13,426 nt of DNA from an uncultured Fretibacterium sp. (lineage in GTDB: Bacteria; Synergistota; Synergistia; Synergistales; Aminobacteriaceae), in NCBI GenBank assembly GCA_937899395.1, contig CALBPU010000029.1:1-13426 (forward strand), written 5' to 3'. The stretch's first letter is position 1; each line of letters opens with the position of its first letter. A program made the position numbers and the translations under genes. This document shows, piece by piece, positions 1 to 6,691 of this stretch. A model generated the notes under the pieces. The model did no database searches. It was not told the DNA's origin and saw only the letters and a list, made by a program, of their open reading frames with translations.

Positions 1-1
1 A

Positions 2-262
2 ATTCAAGATTACGATGTAATATTTTTAGGATTTCCGATTTGGTGGTATGTAGCACCGACGATAATAAACACGTTTCTTGAAGCGTATGATTTTTCAGGG
101 AAGAAAATAATCTTATTCGCTACGTCAGGCGGAAGCGGTTTCGGAAGGGCTGTTTCAGGATTGAAAGACAGTGCTCCTAAAGCAGAAATTCTTGAAGGAA
201 AAATTTTGAACGGAAGGCCGTCAGTTGAAGAGCTGAAAAAATGGGCTGAAAGTTTGAATTAA
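2..262 (+). CDS. Flavodoxin family protein, C-terminal part (cut by window start)
   Basis: The open frame enters at the window edge and gives 86 residues before a TAA stop. The segment reads DYDVIFLGFPIWW and then, after a short helix, FATSGGSGFGR, which is the FMN isoalloxazine-contacting loop pattern of long-chain flavodoxin-fold proteins (the flavodoxin_4 type common in anaerobes). The end, a basic and acidic helix finishing KKWAESLN, looks like a natural C-terminus. The same layout, YDTIFFGYPVWW and then a GSGSGR loop, occurs in the complete exported flavodoxin at 5270-5851, so the two are related. The phosphate-binding N-terminal loop lies outside the window, so cofactor binding and any signal peptide cannot be judged. 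The gene is closed by a hairpin terminator shared with the opposing lipoprotein operon. Confidence 0.85.
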   Translation: MQDYDVIFLGFPIWWYVAPTIINTFLEAYDFSGKKIILFATSGGSGFGRAVSGLKDSAPKAEILEGKILNGRPSVEELKKWAESLN

Positions 263-271
263 TATTACATA

Positions 272-308
272 AAAAAAGAACCTCTGTTTTGCGGCAGAGG
301 CTCTTTTA
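272..308. terminator. Bidirectional intrinsic terminator
   Basis: CCTCTG (281-286) pairs with CAGAGG (295-300). After a single A/C mismatch the stem continues with 274-279 against 302-307. The hairpin ends in a T-rich run on the plus strand, and its leading A run becomes a T run on the minus strand. It lies between convergent stops at 262 and 316, so it can serve both the flavodoxin and the minus-strand lipoprotein operon. Confidence 0.85.
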
Positions 309-315
309 TTTTGCT

Positions 316-981
316 TTACCTGAGAATTATTCCTGAAAATATATTGACCTTACGTTCAAGCCTGAAAACATCGTCCGAAATATTTACGCTTCTGGGCAAA
401 TAATCCTGTTCGTCAGTTTTAACAAATCTCAAATTGCTTCCAGTTCCGATATAAATCTCTGTCTTTCCTTTTGCTGTTGATGTTGAAGCAGAAACTATAT
501 CGGCTTCGTCATTCTCAACATCATCGGAAGTTAGGATTGTCAGGCTTCTGTATTTCATTGATTTTCCGCCCGAATATCTTACGTTGCCTCCAGTCTTCCA
601 AGTGTCCTGAACTCCTGAAGGATTATAGGCAAAAACTACGCTGTTTGTTGACGCATTCACTACGGCAATCGAATCCGCTGATGAAATTTCGGTACTTAAT
701 CCCAAGTTCAAAGATGCCTGAGAAGATTCGGCACCGACATTAGCGACGTAAAATTGTTCGTTATTAGCCATGCCTGATAATTCAGAACCAACATAAATTT
801 TATATCGTCCGTACTCTTCAAGAGCAGGTGAACTTATAACAGCAACTTGTTTTACCTCGTAATTTTGTTCTTTAGAATCAGAGCCGTAAACACTTTCACC
901 ATCTCCGCCGCTACAGCCTGAGAGCGATAAAAGCATTAAGGCTGCCAACAAAAAATAAAATGCCCTGAAAAATTTTTTCAT
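316..981 (-). CDS. Short lipoprotein, paralogue of the upstream beta-helix lipoprotein without the beta-helix
   Basis: This 221-residue protein begins with a basic and hydrophobic signal (MKKFFRAFYFLLAALMLLSL) ending in lipobox LSGC, which predicts lipidation at Cys23. It resembles the N-terminal part of the neighbouring product: ISSPALEEYGRYKIYVGSEL matches LSSPVFKKGESYKLFKGSNL, and both have VFAYNPSG. Its last 20 residues (DVFRLERKVNIFSGI) also match that gene's tail (DVFELVNTVNNFSGI). The beta-helix carbohydrate-binding domain that separates these parts in the neighbour is absent. The ATG at 981 is 16 bp beyond the upstream stop, with a weak GAGG at 992-995, so it is probably cotranscribed. 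It probably acts on the cell surface. No enzymatic motif is visible and the function is unknown. Confidence 0.8.
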   Translation of the reverse strand: MKKFFRAFYFLLAALMLLSLSGCSGGDGESVYGSDSKEQNYEVKQVAVISSPALEEYGRYKIYVGSELSGMANNEQFYVANVGAESSQASLNLGLSTEISSADSIAVVNASTNSVVFAYNPSGVQDTWKTGGNVRYSGGKSMKYRSLTILTSDDVENDEADIVSASTSTAKGKTEIYIGTGSNLRFVKTDEQDYLPRSVNISDDVFRLERKVNIFSGIILR

Positions 982-997
982 TCAAGAATAACCTCGA

Positions 998-2014
998 TTA
1001 TTTACTGTTTTTTATGCCTGAGAAATTGTTGACCGTATTAACAAGTTCAAATACATCGCTTTCGGTTTCTATTTGTTCCTCTCGTTCTTCATCGGTTAAA
1101 TCTCCTGAAGCAAGAGGTACAGCCTTCGATTGATAATTTACAACGCCTGCGCCGTTGGGAATTGTTACAGTTATGGATTTATCCTCATTAAGTACAACGC
1201 CATCTTCAAGGTCAACGCTAGGTTCGCTTCCTGGTTCATTACCAGGTTCATTACCGCCGGGATTATCTCCGGGCTGACCGCTGTTTCTGCCTGCCGCAGT
1301 CCAGTTGTAAGCATTGTCATCGTAGATATGATAGTATTGTTCGTAATCAATACCTGCTTCACCATCTTTGCTTATTCTTTGACTTCCTGCTGTAATGTTC
1401 ATTGTACCGCCATTGAAGACAACCCAACCGTTAGAGTCAATTCCGTCGCCGCCTGATGAATTAATCGTCAATGTTCCGCCGTCCATAGTAAATACGGAAA
1501 CGTTATCTTCATTAACGTTAATTCCGTCATCGTCTGCAGTAACATTAACCGTTCCGCTGTCAATAAGCATGTGCATTTCAGAGTCAAGTCCTTCATAGTC
1601 GGAGATTACGTTAAGTGTTCCGCTTGTTGCTCCATCTTCAAGACCGATTAACATTGACATTCTCGAATGGAAAGCAGCGTCGAGCTTATACATTTTGTCC
1701 TGAGCTTTAACGTACTGACCGATTAATGACGTGTCGTTGTAATCATCATCATTAACTTCAACGTTATTCAATCTCGCAACGTTTGTTCCCGTGAAGGTGT
1801 TTGTGCTTCCGCTGCCGATAACTACAACTGCACCTGCCATAGCTCCTTCTGTATCGCTGAAAAGCACTGAGCCAACATCAAATGAAGCATAATTTTCTTC
1901 CTGATCGCACTCATAAACTTTTTTGAACACGAGAGCAGGAGCAACTGTACAATTTACGTTTACGCTATCAAGAACCAATACAACTTGAGCTTCAGGATCC
2001 TTTTTGGTTTTCAA
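998..2014 (-). CDS. Cthe_2159-type carbohydrate-binding beta-helix domain (C-terminal half of frameshifted lipoprotein)
   Basis: The called start at 2014 is a TTG inside a longer open frame that runs back to 2158 with no ATG, GTG or TTG before it. The extra upstream residues (HITKPGTYKLKGTWDGQIWV) are the normal opening of the Cthe_2159/DUF4353 family, a parallel beta-helix whose namesake binds plant polysaccharides. Family features follow: VVLVLDSVNVNC, then GSGSTNTFTG, then short strand repeats with Asp and Gly turns such as GTVNVTADDDGINVNED, GTLTINSSGGDGIDSNG and GTMNITAG. A Gly/Pro/Asn/Glu-rich linker leads to a C-terminal tail shared with the short paralogue downstream. The absence of a proper start and of a signal peptide shows this is the 3' half of the gene starting at 3171, not a separate gene. 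The ligand is unknown; an acidic polysaccharide would fit the family. Confidence 0.85.
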   Translation of the reverse strand: MKTKKDPEAQVVLVLDSVNVNCTVAPALVFKKVYECDQEENYASFDVGSVLFSDTEGAMAGAVVVIGSGSTNTFTGTNVARLNNVEVNDDDYNDTSLIGQYVKAQDKMYKLDAAFHSRMSMLIGLEDGATSGTLNVISDYEGLDSEMHMLIDSGTVNVTADDDGINVNEDNVSVFTMDGGTLTINSSGGDGIDSNGWVVFNGGTMNITAGSQRISKDGEAGIDYEQYYHIYDDNAYNWTAAGRNSGQPGDNPGGNEPGNEPGSEPSVDLEDGVVLNEDKSITVTIPNGAGVVNYQSKAVPLASGDLTDEEREEQIETESDVFELVNTVNNFSGIKNSK

Positions 2015-2022
2015 ACTTGAAT

Positions 2023-3171
2023 TTACTGATTTGTCAGGAATATCAACCCAAATTTGACCGTCCCATGTTCCTTTGAGCTTATAAGTTCCGGGCTTTGTAA
2101 TGTGAAGTACAGGGTTCTCGTATGCTTCTTCAGGTGAGTCATGGTCGAAACGATAGCGTCAAATCCTGTTTCAGCTTCAGCTCCACCAAAACGACGTTCA
2201 GGAGGATTTTCGCCACCGGGGCCTTCTCCACTTGGAGGTTCTCCCGGAAAATCTCCGCCTTGTTCGCCGCCAGGTCCCATTTCGCCGCCAGGCTGTCCCA
2301 TTCCCATTGAGGTAGGAAGTGCCGCAAGAATATAAGTGTTCTCTGCCGTTACTCCGTCAGCATTCGTGTTGTAATAAGCTACGTACATGTTTTCAGTATC
2401 ATCTTTTGCTTTCGGGACTGTTTGACTTTCAGAGAATGAAAGATAATCAGGAACGTAACGAATATCTCTTGCAATATAAACTCCGTTTGAATCTGTCGTG
2501 TCAATGCCTAAAGCGCTTTCTTTTTCAACGAGCTCGCCGTCATCAACCCAAAATTCATTCGCATGGTCAGGTGATACTGCCCACGTGAAATAATATTCAG
2601 GAACTTCAGCCGTAACTGCTCCTGAAAGAGTTGCCGAATTGTCGCTGCTGTCAAGAGTGATAGTTATAACAGAAGGATCCTCTATTCCAATCGCGCCTGC
2701 TTTAACTGATGTATCTGTTTCAGTGTCGAGTTTAAGGCTAGTATACTTCTGCTGCTCTCCGTACCAACGTGAAACAAAGCCGTATTCTGTTGTAGTATCG
2801 TAGCTTGTGCCTGACGGATTATACGCGAACACTGCAAAATCGTCGTCATCTGAAGTCGTAATAACGTACGGGACATCGTTGCTTACCTCGTCAGTAAATT
2901 CGAGATTCAGAACAATATTCTCATCGTCTTCATTTTCAATGGGAGCGACATAATATTTTGCTGTTGTTCCTCTGATACTGAGGTTACTGCCTTTGAAAAG
3001 TTTGTAGCTTTCGCCTTTCTTAAATACAGGAGAACTTAAAACCATAAGATGACTTTGAGCTGATGTCGCTGGAGCGTTGTTATTATCATCGTTATCGCTG
3101 CCGCACCCGGATAACGACAAAACTAACAAAGCCATTAATAAACAATAAAACAACTTGGAAAATTTTTTCAT
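2023..3171 (-). CDS. Lipoprotein N-terminal half of the frameshifted beta-helix protein
   Basis: The frame is open back to 3309, but the real start is the ATG at 3171. It begins a lipoprotein signal (MKKFSKLFYCLLMALLVLSL, then SGC), and AGGAGG lies at 3185-3190, a long spacing of 13 nt. After Cys23 comes an Asp/Asn-rich spacer, then the domain shared with the 316-981 product (LSSPVFKKGESYKLFKGSN, VFAYNPSG). A beta-rich segment follows with YFTWAVSP and YIARDIRYVPDYLSF. A Gly/Pro/Glu linker covers roughly residues 285-330. After about GFDAIVST the frame runs off into a non-homologous tail and stops at 2023, while the expected carbohydrate-binding domain continues in the -1 frame. It is anchored at the surface, and its role is probably glycan binding through the missing half. 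Confidence 0.85.
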   Translation of the reverse strand: MKKFSKLFYCLLMALLVLSLSGCGSDNDDNNNAPATSAQSHLMVLSSPVFKKGESYKLFKGSNLSIRGTTAKYYVAPIENEDDENIVLNLEFTDEVSNDVPYVITTSDDDDFAVFAYNPSGTSYDTTTEYGFVSRWYGEQQKYTSLKLDTETDTSVKAGAIGIEDPSVITITLDSSDNSATLSGAVTAEVPEYYFTWAVSPDHANEFWVDDGELVEKESALGIDTTDSNGVYIARDIRYVPDYLSFSESQTVPKAKDDTENMYVAYYNTNADGVTAENTYILAALPTSMGMGQPGGEMGPGGEQGGDFPGEPPSGEGPGGENPPERRFGGAEAETGFDAIVSTMTHLKKHTRTLYFTLQSPELISSKEHGTVKFGLIFLTNQ

Positions 3172-3289
3172 TATATGAAAAATGCCTCCTAGATATAATT
3201 TTAATTTGGAGAAAATTTTAGCACAAATTTTGGCGGTTGGAAGTATAATTTTAATATAGTTTTTTAAGGCAGGAGGACTTGATTTTATA
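3172..3289. promoter_or_regulatory. Divergent intergenic region with candidate promoters
   Basis: This 118-bp AT-rich gap separates the minus-strand lipoprotein operon from plus-strand thiT. For the minus strand, TTGTGC (3221-3226 read in reverse) is followed after 17 nt by TAAAAT (3198-3203), just upstream of AGGAGG at 3185-3190. For the plus strand, a perfect TATAAT sits at 3244-3249 without a good -35, and AGGAGG is at 3271-3276, 13 nt before the ATG. No thiamine pyrophosphate riboswitch consensus is seen in the thiT leader. Confidence 0.35.
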
Positions 3290-3802
3290 ATGCCGTCAAA
3301 ACATAGCAATACTGTTATTATGGTTGAAGGAGCTTTATGTGTTGCTCTTTCAGTTGTTCTTTCTTATTTTGATCTTTTCAGAATGCCTCAGGGAGGAACA
3401 ATAGATTTTGAACTTGTGCCGTTAATCATTCTGACTTACAGACGTGGCTTCAAGTGGGGATTTTTCACGGGATTTTTAATCGGAATAGTGAAAATAGTTT
3501 TAGGAGGATATATATTAAATCCTATTCAGGCAGCTCTTGATTATCCGCTTGCTTTTATGTGTGTCGGATTAGTTGATATTCACCCGAAAATTATCGGAAT
3601 AATTGTTGCGGCAGTCGGTCAAATTTCATGCAGCATAGTTTCAGGTGCAATATTTTTTGCCGAATATGCTCCGGTTGGTGAAAATCCTTGGGTTTATTCG
3701 TTCTTTTATAATGCTCCTGTACTGGGTACAAAATATTTAATATCTTGGATAGTAGCGTTGATTTTATGGAAAGCTCTGGAGAGAGAGTTGCCCGTAAGAT
3801 AA
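3290..3802 (+). CDS. thiT: ThiT-family energy-coupling-factor S component (probable thiamine uptake)
   Basis: This 170-residue, strongly hydrophobic protein has about six membrane segments. Family signatures are present: FRMPQGGTIDFELVPL near residues 30-45, YRRGFKWGFFTGF at 50-62, LDYPLAF at 83-89, and the late loop ENPWVYSFFYN at 131-141. In characterised ThiT proteins the aromatic residues of that loop contact thiamine. As an S component it captures the vitamin and needs the shared EcfA/A'/T module, which is not in this window, so it would use a module encoded elsewhere. The ATG has AGGAGG 13 nt upstream. Its end overlaps the start of cbiA by 37 nt, suggesting translational coupling, although the two functions are not normally paired. 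No TPP riboswitch was found, so thiamine specificity rests on family motifs alone; another ligand cannot be excluded. Confidence 0.8.
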   Translation: MPSKHSNTVIMVEGALCVALSVVLSYFDLFRMPQGGTIDFELVPLIILTYRRGFKWGFFTGFLIGIVKIVLGGYILNPIQAALDYPLAFMCVGLVDIHPKIIGIIVAAVGQISCSIVSGAIFFAEYAPVGENPWVYSFFYNAPVLGTKYLISWIVALILWKALERELPVR

Positions 3803-5217
3803 TTATTGCTGGAGCTTCGAGCAGTTCCGGGAAAACTTCAATAACCTGCGGACTGCTTAATGCTCTAAGGAAACGAGGCTTAAAAGTCTGTGCATATAAA
3901 ACAGGCTGCGATTATATTGACACGGAATATTTAAGACGGTCAGCTAAATGTGAAGCATATAATCTTGATACATGGCTTGTCGATAAAAATTTAACACGTG
4001 AACTTTTCATTAACACTTCAAACGGAAAAGATATTGCAATTATTGAAGGTGTTATGGGACTATATGACGGAGGACTTCACAGTACCTCTGAAATTGCAAA
4101 ACTCTTAAACGCTCCCGTAATACTTGTCATTAATGCAAAATCTCTCGGTGAAAGTGCCGCTGCAATAGCTTTAGGATTTCGTGAATATGATAAAGATGTA
4201 AATTTGACCGGAGTGATTTTGAATTTCACAGGCTCTGAAGCTCACGAAAAAATTATTGCCGATGAATTAAAGAGGATTAATATAAAATTCTTAGGAGCTT
4301 TAAGAAGACAAAAAAATTTTACTATTCCCGAACGACATTTAGGGCTTTTGCCTTTTACCGAAAATAATAATTTTGATTTCGATAATTTAGGTAATGAAAT
4401 TGAGAGAGCAATAAATATTGACGAGATATTAAAAATTACCACCCTTACAGAGTGCCCTAAAACTGACCCCCTCGCCATTTCATGGCCCTCTCCCCCTTCT
4501 CAGGGGGCGCGAGAATTTCGAGATTTTACCTTGTCGCCCCTGTTAAGGGCAATGAAAAGCCCAGCTTGCTGGGGAGGTGGATCACGAAGTGAGACGGAGG
4601 GGGTAATAAAAATCGGCATTGCTAAAGATGAAGCATTTTCATTTTATTATCCTGAAAGCCTTGAGACATTAAAGAATTTAGGAGCTGAATTAAAATTTTT
4701 CAGTCCGCTTCATGATGAAACATTACCAAATTCAGATTGTTATATATTCGGAGGAGGTTTTCCTGAAATTTTTGCCCGTAAACTCTCTGAAAATATTTCA
4801 ATGATTGAGAGCGTTAAAAGTTGCAGGAAAAAAATTTTAGCCGAATGCGGAGGCTTAATGTATCTATGCAGGAGCATCAGAAATTTGAACGGTGAAAAAT
4901 TCGATATGGCAGGATTAATTCCTTTTGACTCATTTATGACAGATAAACCTGTAATCGGATATTTTGAAGCTAGAGCATTAAGGGAAAATATTTTGTGCGG
5001 TAAAAATGAAATAATTCGCGGCCATGAATTTCATTACTCAAGAATAGAACCCGAATTTTACGAAGATACTTGCGCATTTGAATTAACACGACGAAAAACA
5101 GGAGTTTCACATTTCGGAGGTTATTCCGACAAAAATATCTTAGCTTCATATCTTCATATAAATTTTTACGGGAATTTTAATCTTGCTGAAAAATTTTTGA
5201 CTCTTGACATGAAGTAG
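3766..5217 (+). CDS. cbiA: Cobyrinate a,c-diamide synthase (CbiA/CobB family) with in-frame repeat insertion
   Basis: It catalyses ATP- and glutamine-dependent amidation of the a and c side chains of cobyrinate in B12 synthesis. Numbering from the ATG at 3766 (483 aa): P-loop GASSSSGKTS at 16-25, IIEGVMGLYDGG at 92-103, then a glutamine amidotransferase domain from about 281 with GGGFPE (329-334), the nucleophile Cys361 in AECGGLMYLC, GHEFHYS (419-425) and a C-terminal SYLHINF. The usual GPDYIDPxxH motif is changed to GCDYIDTEYL (47-56). Residues about 233-279 are encoded by a GC-rich palindromic element inserted in the linker between the synthetase and amidase domains, which explains a length above the common 440-460. 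The frame is open to a TTG at 3745; the ATG was preferred. It overlaps thiT, so the two are probably cotranscribed. The related Ni-sirohydrochlorin diamide synthase (CfbB) is less likely here. Confidence 0.85.
   Translation: MESSGERVARKIIIAGASSSSGKTSITCGLLNALRKRGLKVCAYKTGCDYIDTEYLRRSAKCEAYNLDTWLVDKNLTRELFINTSNGKDIAIIEGVMGLYDGGLHSTSEIAKLLNAPVILVINAKSLGESAAAIALGFREYDKDVNLTGVILNFTGSEAHEKIIADELKRINIKFLGALRRQKNFTIPERHLGLLPFTENNNFDFDNLGNEIERAINIDEILKITTLTECPKTDPLAISWPSPPSQGAREFRDFTLSPLLRAMKSPACWGGGSRSETEGVIKIGIAKDEAFSFYYPESLETLKNLGAELKFFSPLHDETLPNSDCYIFGGGFPEIFARKLSENISMIESVKSCRKKILAECGGLMYLCRSIRNLNGEKFDMAGLIPFDSFMTDKPVIGYFEARALRENILCGKNEIIRGHEFHYSRIEPEFYEDTCAFELTRRKTGVSHFGGYSDKNILASYLHINFYGNFNLAEKFLTLDMK
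4466..4604 (+). repeat. GC-rich multi-hairpin palindromic repeat inserted in cbiA
   Basis: This block of about 139 bp contrasts sharply with the AT-rich gene around it. It is bounded by ACCCCCTC (4466-4473) and its reverse complement GAGGGGGT (4597-4604). Inside are CCCCC/GGGGG (4492-4496 with 4503-4507), CCCT/AGGG (4538-4541 with 4546-4549), CCCAGC/GCTGGG (4560-4565 with 4568-4573) and TCAC/GTGA (4582-4585 with 4589-4592). It is open in the cbiA frame and adds about 46 residues of low-complexity character (WPSPPSQGAR, SPACWGGGSR). From memory, similar end motifs occur in dispersed palindromic repeats of gut bacteria; this was not searched. No second copy is present in the window, and no clear target duplication is visible. 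Confidence 0.75.
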
Positions 5218-5234
5218 GCTGCATGTTTTATAAT
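5204..5234 (+). promoter_or_regulatory. Sigma-70-type promoter for the flavodoxin-larE pair
   Basis: Perfect hexamers TTGACA (5204-5209) and TATAAT (5229-5234) are separated by 19 nt, longer than the optimum of 17. They overlap the 3' end of cbiA and sit 36 nt before the flavodoxin ATG at 5270, which has AGGAG at 5255-5259. This would give the pair its own start of transcription in addition to any readthrough from cbiA, since no terminator follows cbiA. Confidence 0.55.
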
Positions 5235-5269
5235 GTTTATAAATTCTTTTACATAGGAGTGAAATTTTT

Positions 5270-5851
5270 ATGCACAAAATAATTTTAACGGTTTTAATAA
5301 TTCTAGGTGTAGTTAGTGCAGCTTGTGCAGCTGATGCGAAAAGTCTTGTTATAATTTTTTCACGTGCCGATGAAAACTATAACGTCGGTTATGTTGAAAA
5401 AGGAAACACTATGATTTTAGCGGAGATGATAGCGGAAAAAACAGGCTCGGAACTTTTCGAGGTCAAACCTGCAAAAAAATATCCTGCCGACTATGACACC
5501 TGCATTGACGTAGCCAAAAAAGAACAAAACCAAAATGCCCGCCCTGAAATTTTAGAGGACAAAGACATTTCGGAATATGACACGATATTTTTCGGTTATC
5601 CTGTTTGGTGGGGAGATATTCCTATGTGCATGTATACATTTATTGAAGGGCACGACTGGAACGGCAAAAAAATTATTCCGTTTTGCACTCATGAGGGAAG
5701 CGGCTCAGGTAGGACTGACAGAACGCTTAAAAATTTAATGAAGGGTGCTGAAATTCAAAGGGCATTAGCAATAAGAGGAAGCGTTGCTCAAAATAACACA
5801 AAATCAGCTGAGAGAGAAATTGATAAATGGCTGAAAAACTTGGGCTTCTAA
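5270..5851 (+). CDS. Exported flavodoxin (flavodoxin_4 type)
   Basis: The 193-residue protein starts with a signal peptide (MHKIILTVLIILGVVSAACA), probably cut after ACA or AA. The SAAC sequence is a poor lipobox because the -3 position is Ser. The mature part has the flavodoxin fold: LVIIFSRADENYN followed by GNTMILAEMIAEKTG (phosphate-binding region, extended compared with classic TGNT loops), YPADYDTCIDVAKKEQ, YDTIFFGYPVWWGDIP (FMN-contacting aromatics) and CTHEGSGSGR. An FMN protein outside the cytoplasm implies an extracytoplasmic electron-transfer or quinone/nitro-reducing role; the partner is unknown. It has its own promoter and a good Shine-Dalgarno. Its last 25 nt overlap larE, so the two are translationally coupled. 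It is related to the truncated flavodoxin at the start of the window. Confidence 0.85.
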   Translation: MHKIILTVLIILGVVSAACAADAKSLVIIFSRADENYNVGYVEKGNTMILAEMIAEKTGSELFEVKPAKKYPADYDTCIDVAKKEQNQNARPEILEDKDISEYDTIFFGYPVWWGDIPMCMYTFIEGHDWNGKKIIPFCTHEGSGSGRTDRTLKNLMKGAEIQRALAIRGSVAQNNTKSAEREIDKWLKNLGF

Positions 5852-6624
5852 AGAAATATTTAACCTCTCTTGAAAGTGTCGCAGTGGCATTTTCAGGAGG
5901 GGTTGATTCAACCTTTCTGCTGAAAGTTGCTCACGATGTTTTAGGCGATAAAGCGATTGCCGTAACGATTTCTTCATCGCTTATTCCTGAAAGAGAACTT
6001 GAAGAAGCAAAAAATTTTTGTTCCGAAAATAAAATCCCTCAAATAATTTGTGAAGTTGACGAGTTAGAAATTGAAGGCTTCAAAAATAATCCTCCGAATC
6101 GTTGTTACATTTGTAAAAAACATTTATTCACGAAAATTTTATCAATCGCTAAACAAAATAATATCGCAAATGTTGTTGAAGGTTCAAACGTTGACGATTT
6201 AGGAGATTATCGACCCGGATTAAAAGCCATTGAGGAACTTGAAATAAAAAGTCCGTTACGTTTTGCAGGTCTTCATAAATCCGAAATTAGAACTTTATCG
6301 AAAGAATTAGGCTTGAATACATGGGATAAACCTTCGTTTGCATGTTTAGCATCGAGATTTGTTTACGGTGAAATGATAAGCGAAGAGAAATTAAAAACGG
6401 TTGAGAAGTCCGAAGAATTATTAATGAGTTTGGAATTTCGCCAATTCAGAGTGAGAGTTCACGGTAAATTAGCAAGGATTGAAATTTTGCCAGAAGATTT
6501 TGAGAAGATACTTCAAAATGAAATGCGTGAAAAAATTTATGATAATCTCAAAAATTTCGGTTTCTCTTACGTAACGTTAGATCTCAAAGGTTACAGAACA
6601 GGAAGCATGAACGAAACGCTATAG
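5827..6624 (+). CDS. larE: ATP-dependent sacrificial sulfur transferase LarE
   Basis: This enzyme activates the carboxylates of pyridinium 3,5-biscarboxylic acid mononucleotide by adenylation and donates sulfur, giving the dithiocarboxylate that becomes the nickel pincer cofactor of lactate racemase-type enzymes. The 265-residue protein has the PP-loop SGGVDST at 23-29, the conserved NRCYICKKHLF at 91-101, GSNVDDLGDYRPG at 119-131 and FACLASRFVYGE at 171-182. Cys173 in CLASR corresponds to the cysteine whose sulfur is sacrificed in the Lactiplantibacillus enzyme. The length is normal. The ATG at 5827 lies inside the end of the flavodoxin gene, with GAGAGAG upstream. LarB and LarC are not in the window, so they must be elsewhere if the pathway is complete. 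The link to an exported flavodoxin is unusual. Confidence 0.9.
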   Translation: MAEKLGLLKKYLTSLESVAVAFSGGVDSTFLLKVAHDVLGDKAIAVTISSSLIPERELEEAKNFCSENKIPQIICEVDELEIEGFKNNPPNRCYICKKHLFTKILSIAKQNNIANVVEGSNVDDLGDYRPGLKAIEELEIKSPLRFAGLHKSEIRTLSKELGLNTWDKPSFACLASRFVYGEMISEEKLKTVEKSEELLMSLEFRQFRVRVHGKLARIEILPEDFEKILQNEMREKIYDNLKNFGFSYVTLDLKGYRTGSMNETL

Positions 6625-6625
6625 T

Positions 6626-6668
6626 AAAAAAAAATTTCCCTCTGACTTTTTGCCGGAGGGAAAAAATT
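6626..6668 (-). terminator. Intrinsic terminator of the methylmalonyl-CoA decarboxylase operon
   Basis: TTTCCCTC (6635-6642) pairs with GAGGGAAA (6656-6663), extended by a G/C pair and a wobble. On the minus strand the hairpin is followed by a run of nine T (6626-6634 in reverse), the classic layout for stopping transcription from 9113 down. On the plus strand it is followed by A-rich sequence, so it is a poor terminator for larE. The strong stop directly after mmdC shows that the operon ends there. Confidence 0.8.
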
Positions 6669-6691
6669 TATGAAGAAAAGAAAAAGAGAAT

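Larger units (their letters stand above)
998..3171 (-). pseudogene. Full-length carbohydrate-binding lipoprotein gene interrupted by a single frameshift
   Basis: The two halves described at 2023-3171 and 998-2014 overlap by 136 nt in frames differing by -1. Restoring one base in about 2129-2165 would give one 724-residue lipoprotein: signal and Cys23, shared N-terminal domain, Gly/Pro linker, Cthe_2159 beta-helix, second linker, conserved tail. There is no homopolymer or slippery heptamer at the crossover, so programmed frameshifting or phase variation is not supported. A recent mutation or an assembly or consensus error is more likely. Both halves keep clean family-like sequence, which suggests the lesion is recent or not real. 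Confidence 0.75.

Noticed and set aside
2023..2158. Programmed -1 frameshifting between the two lipoprotein halves
   Set aside because: No slippery heptamer followed by a strong hairpin was found in the overlap; mutation or sequence error explains it more simply.
2139..2335. Short open frames on both strands over the Gly/Pro linker, one Pro/Ser-rich
   Set aside because: They are shadows of the biased linker codons of the lipoprotein gene.
3190..3289. Possible TPP or cobalamin riboswitch ahead of thiT-cbiA
   Set aside because: The leader is too short and lacks the conserved THI-box and B12-box motifs.
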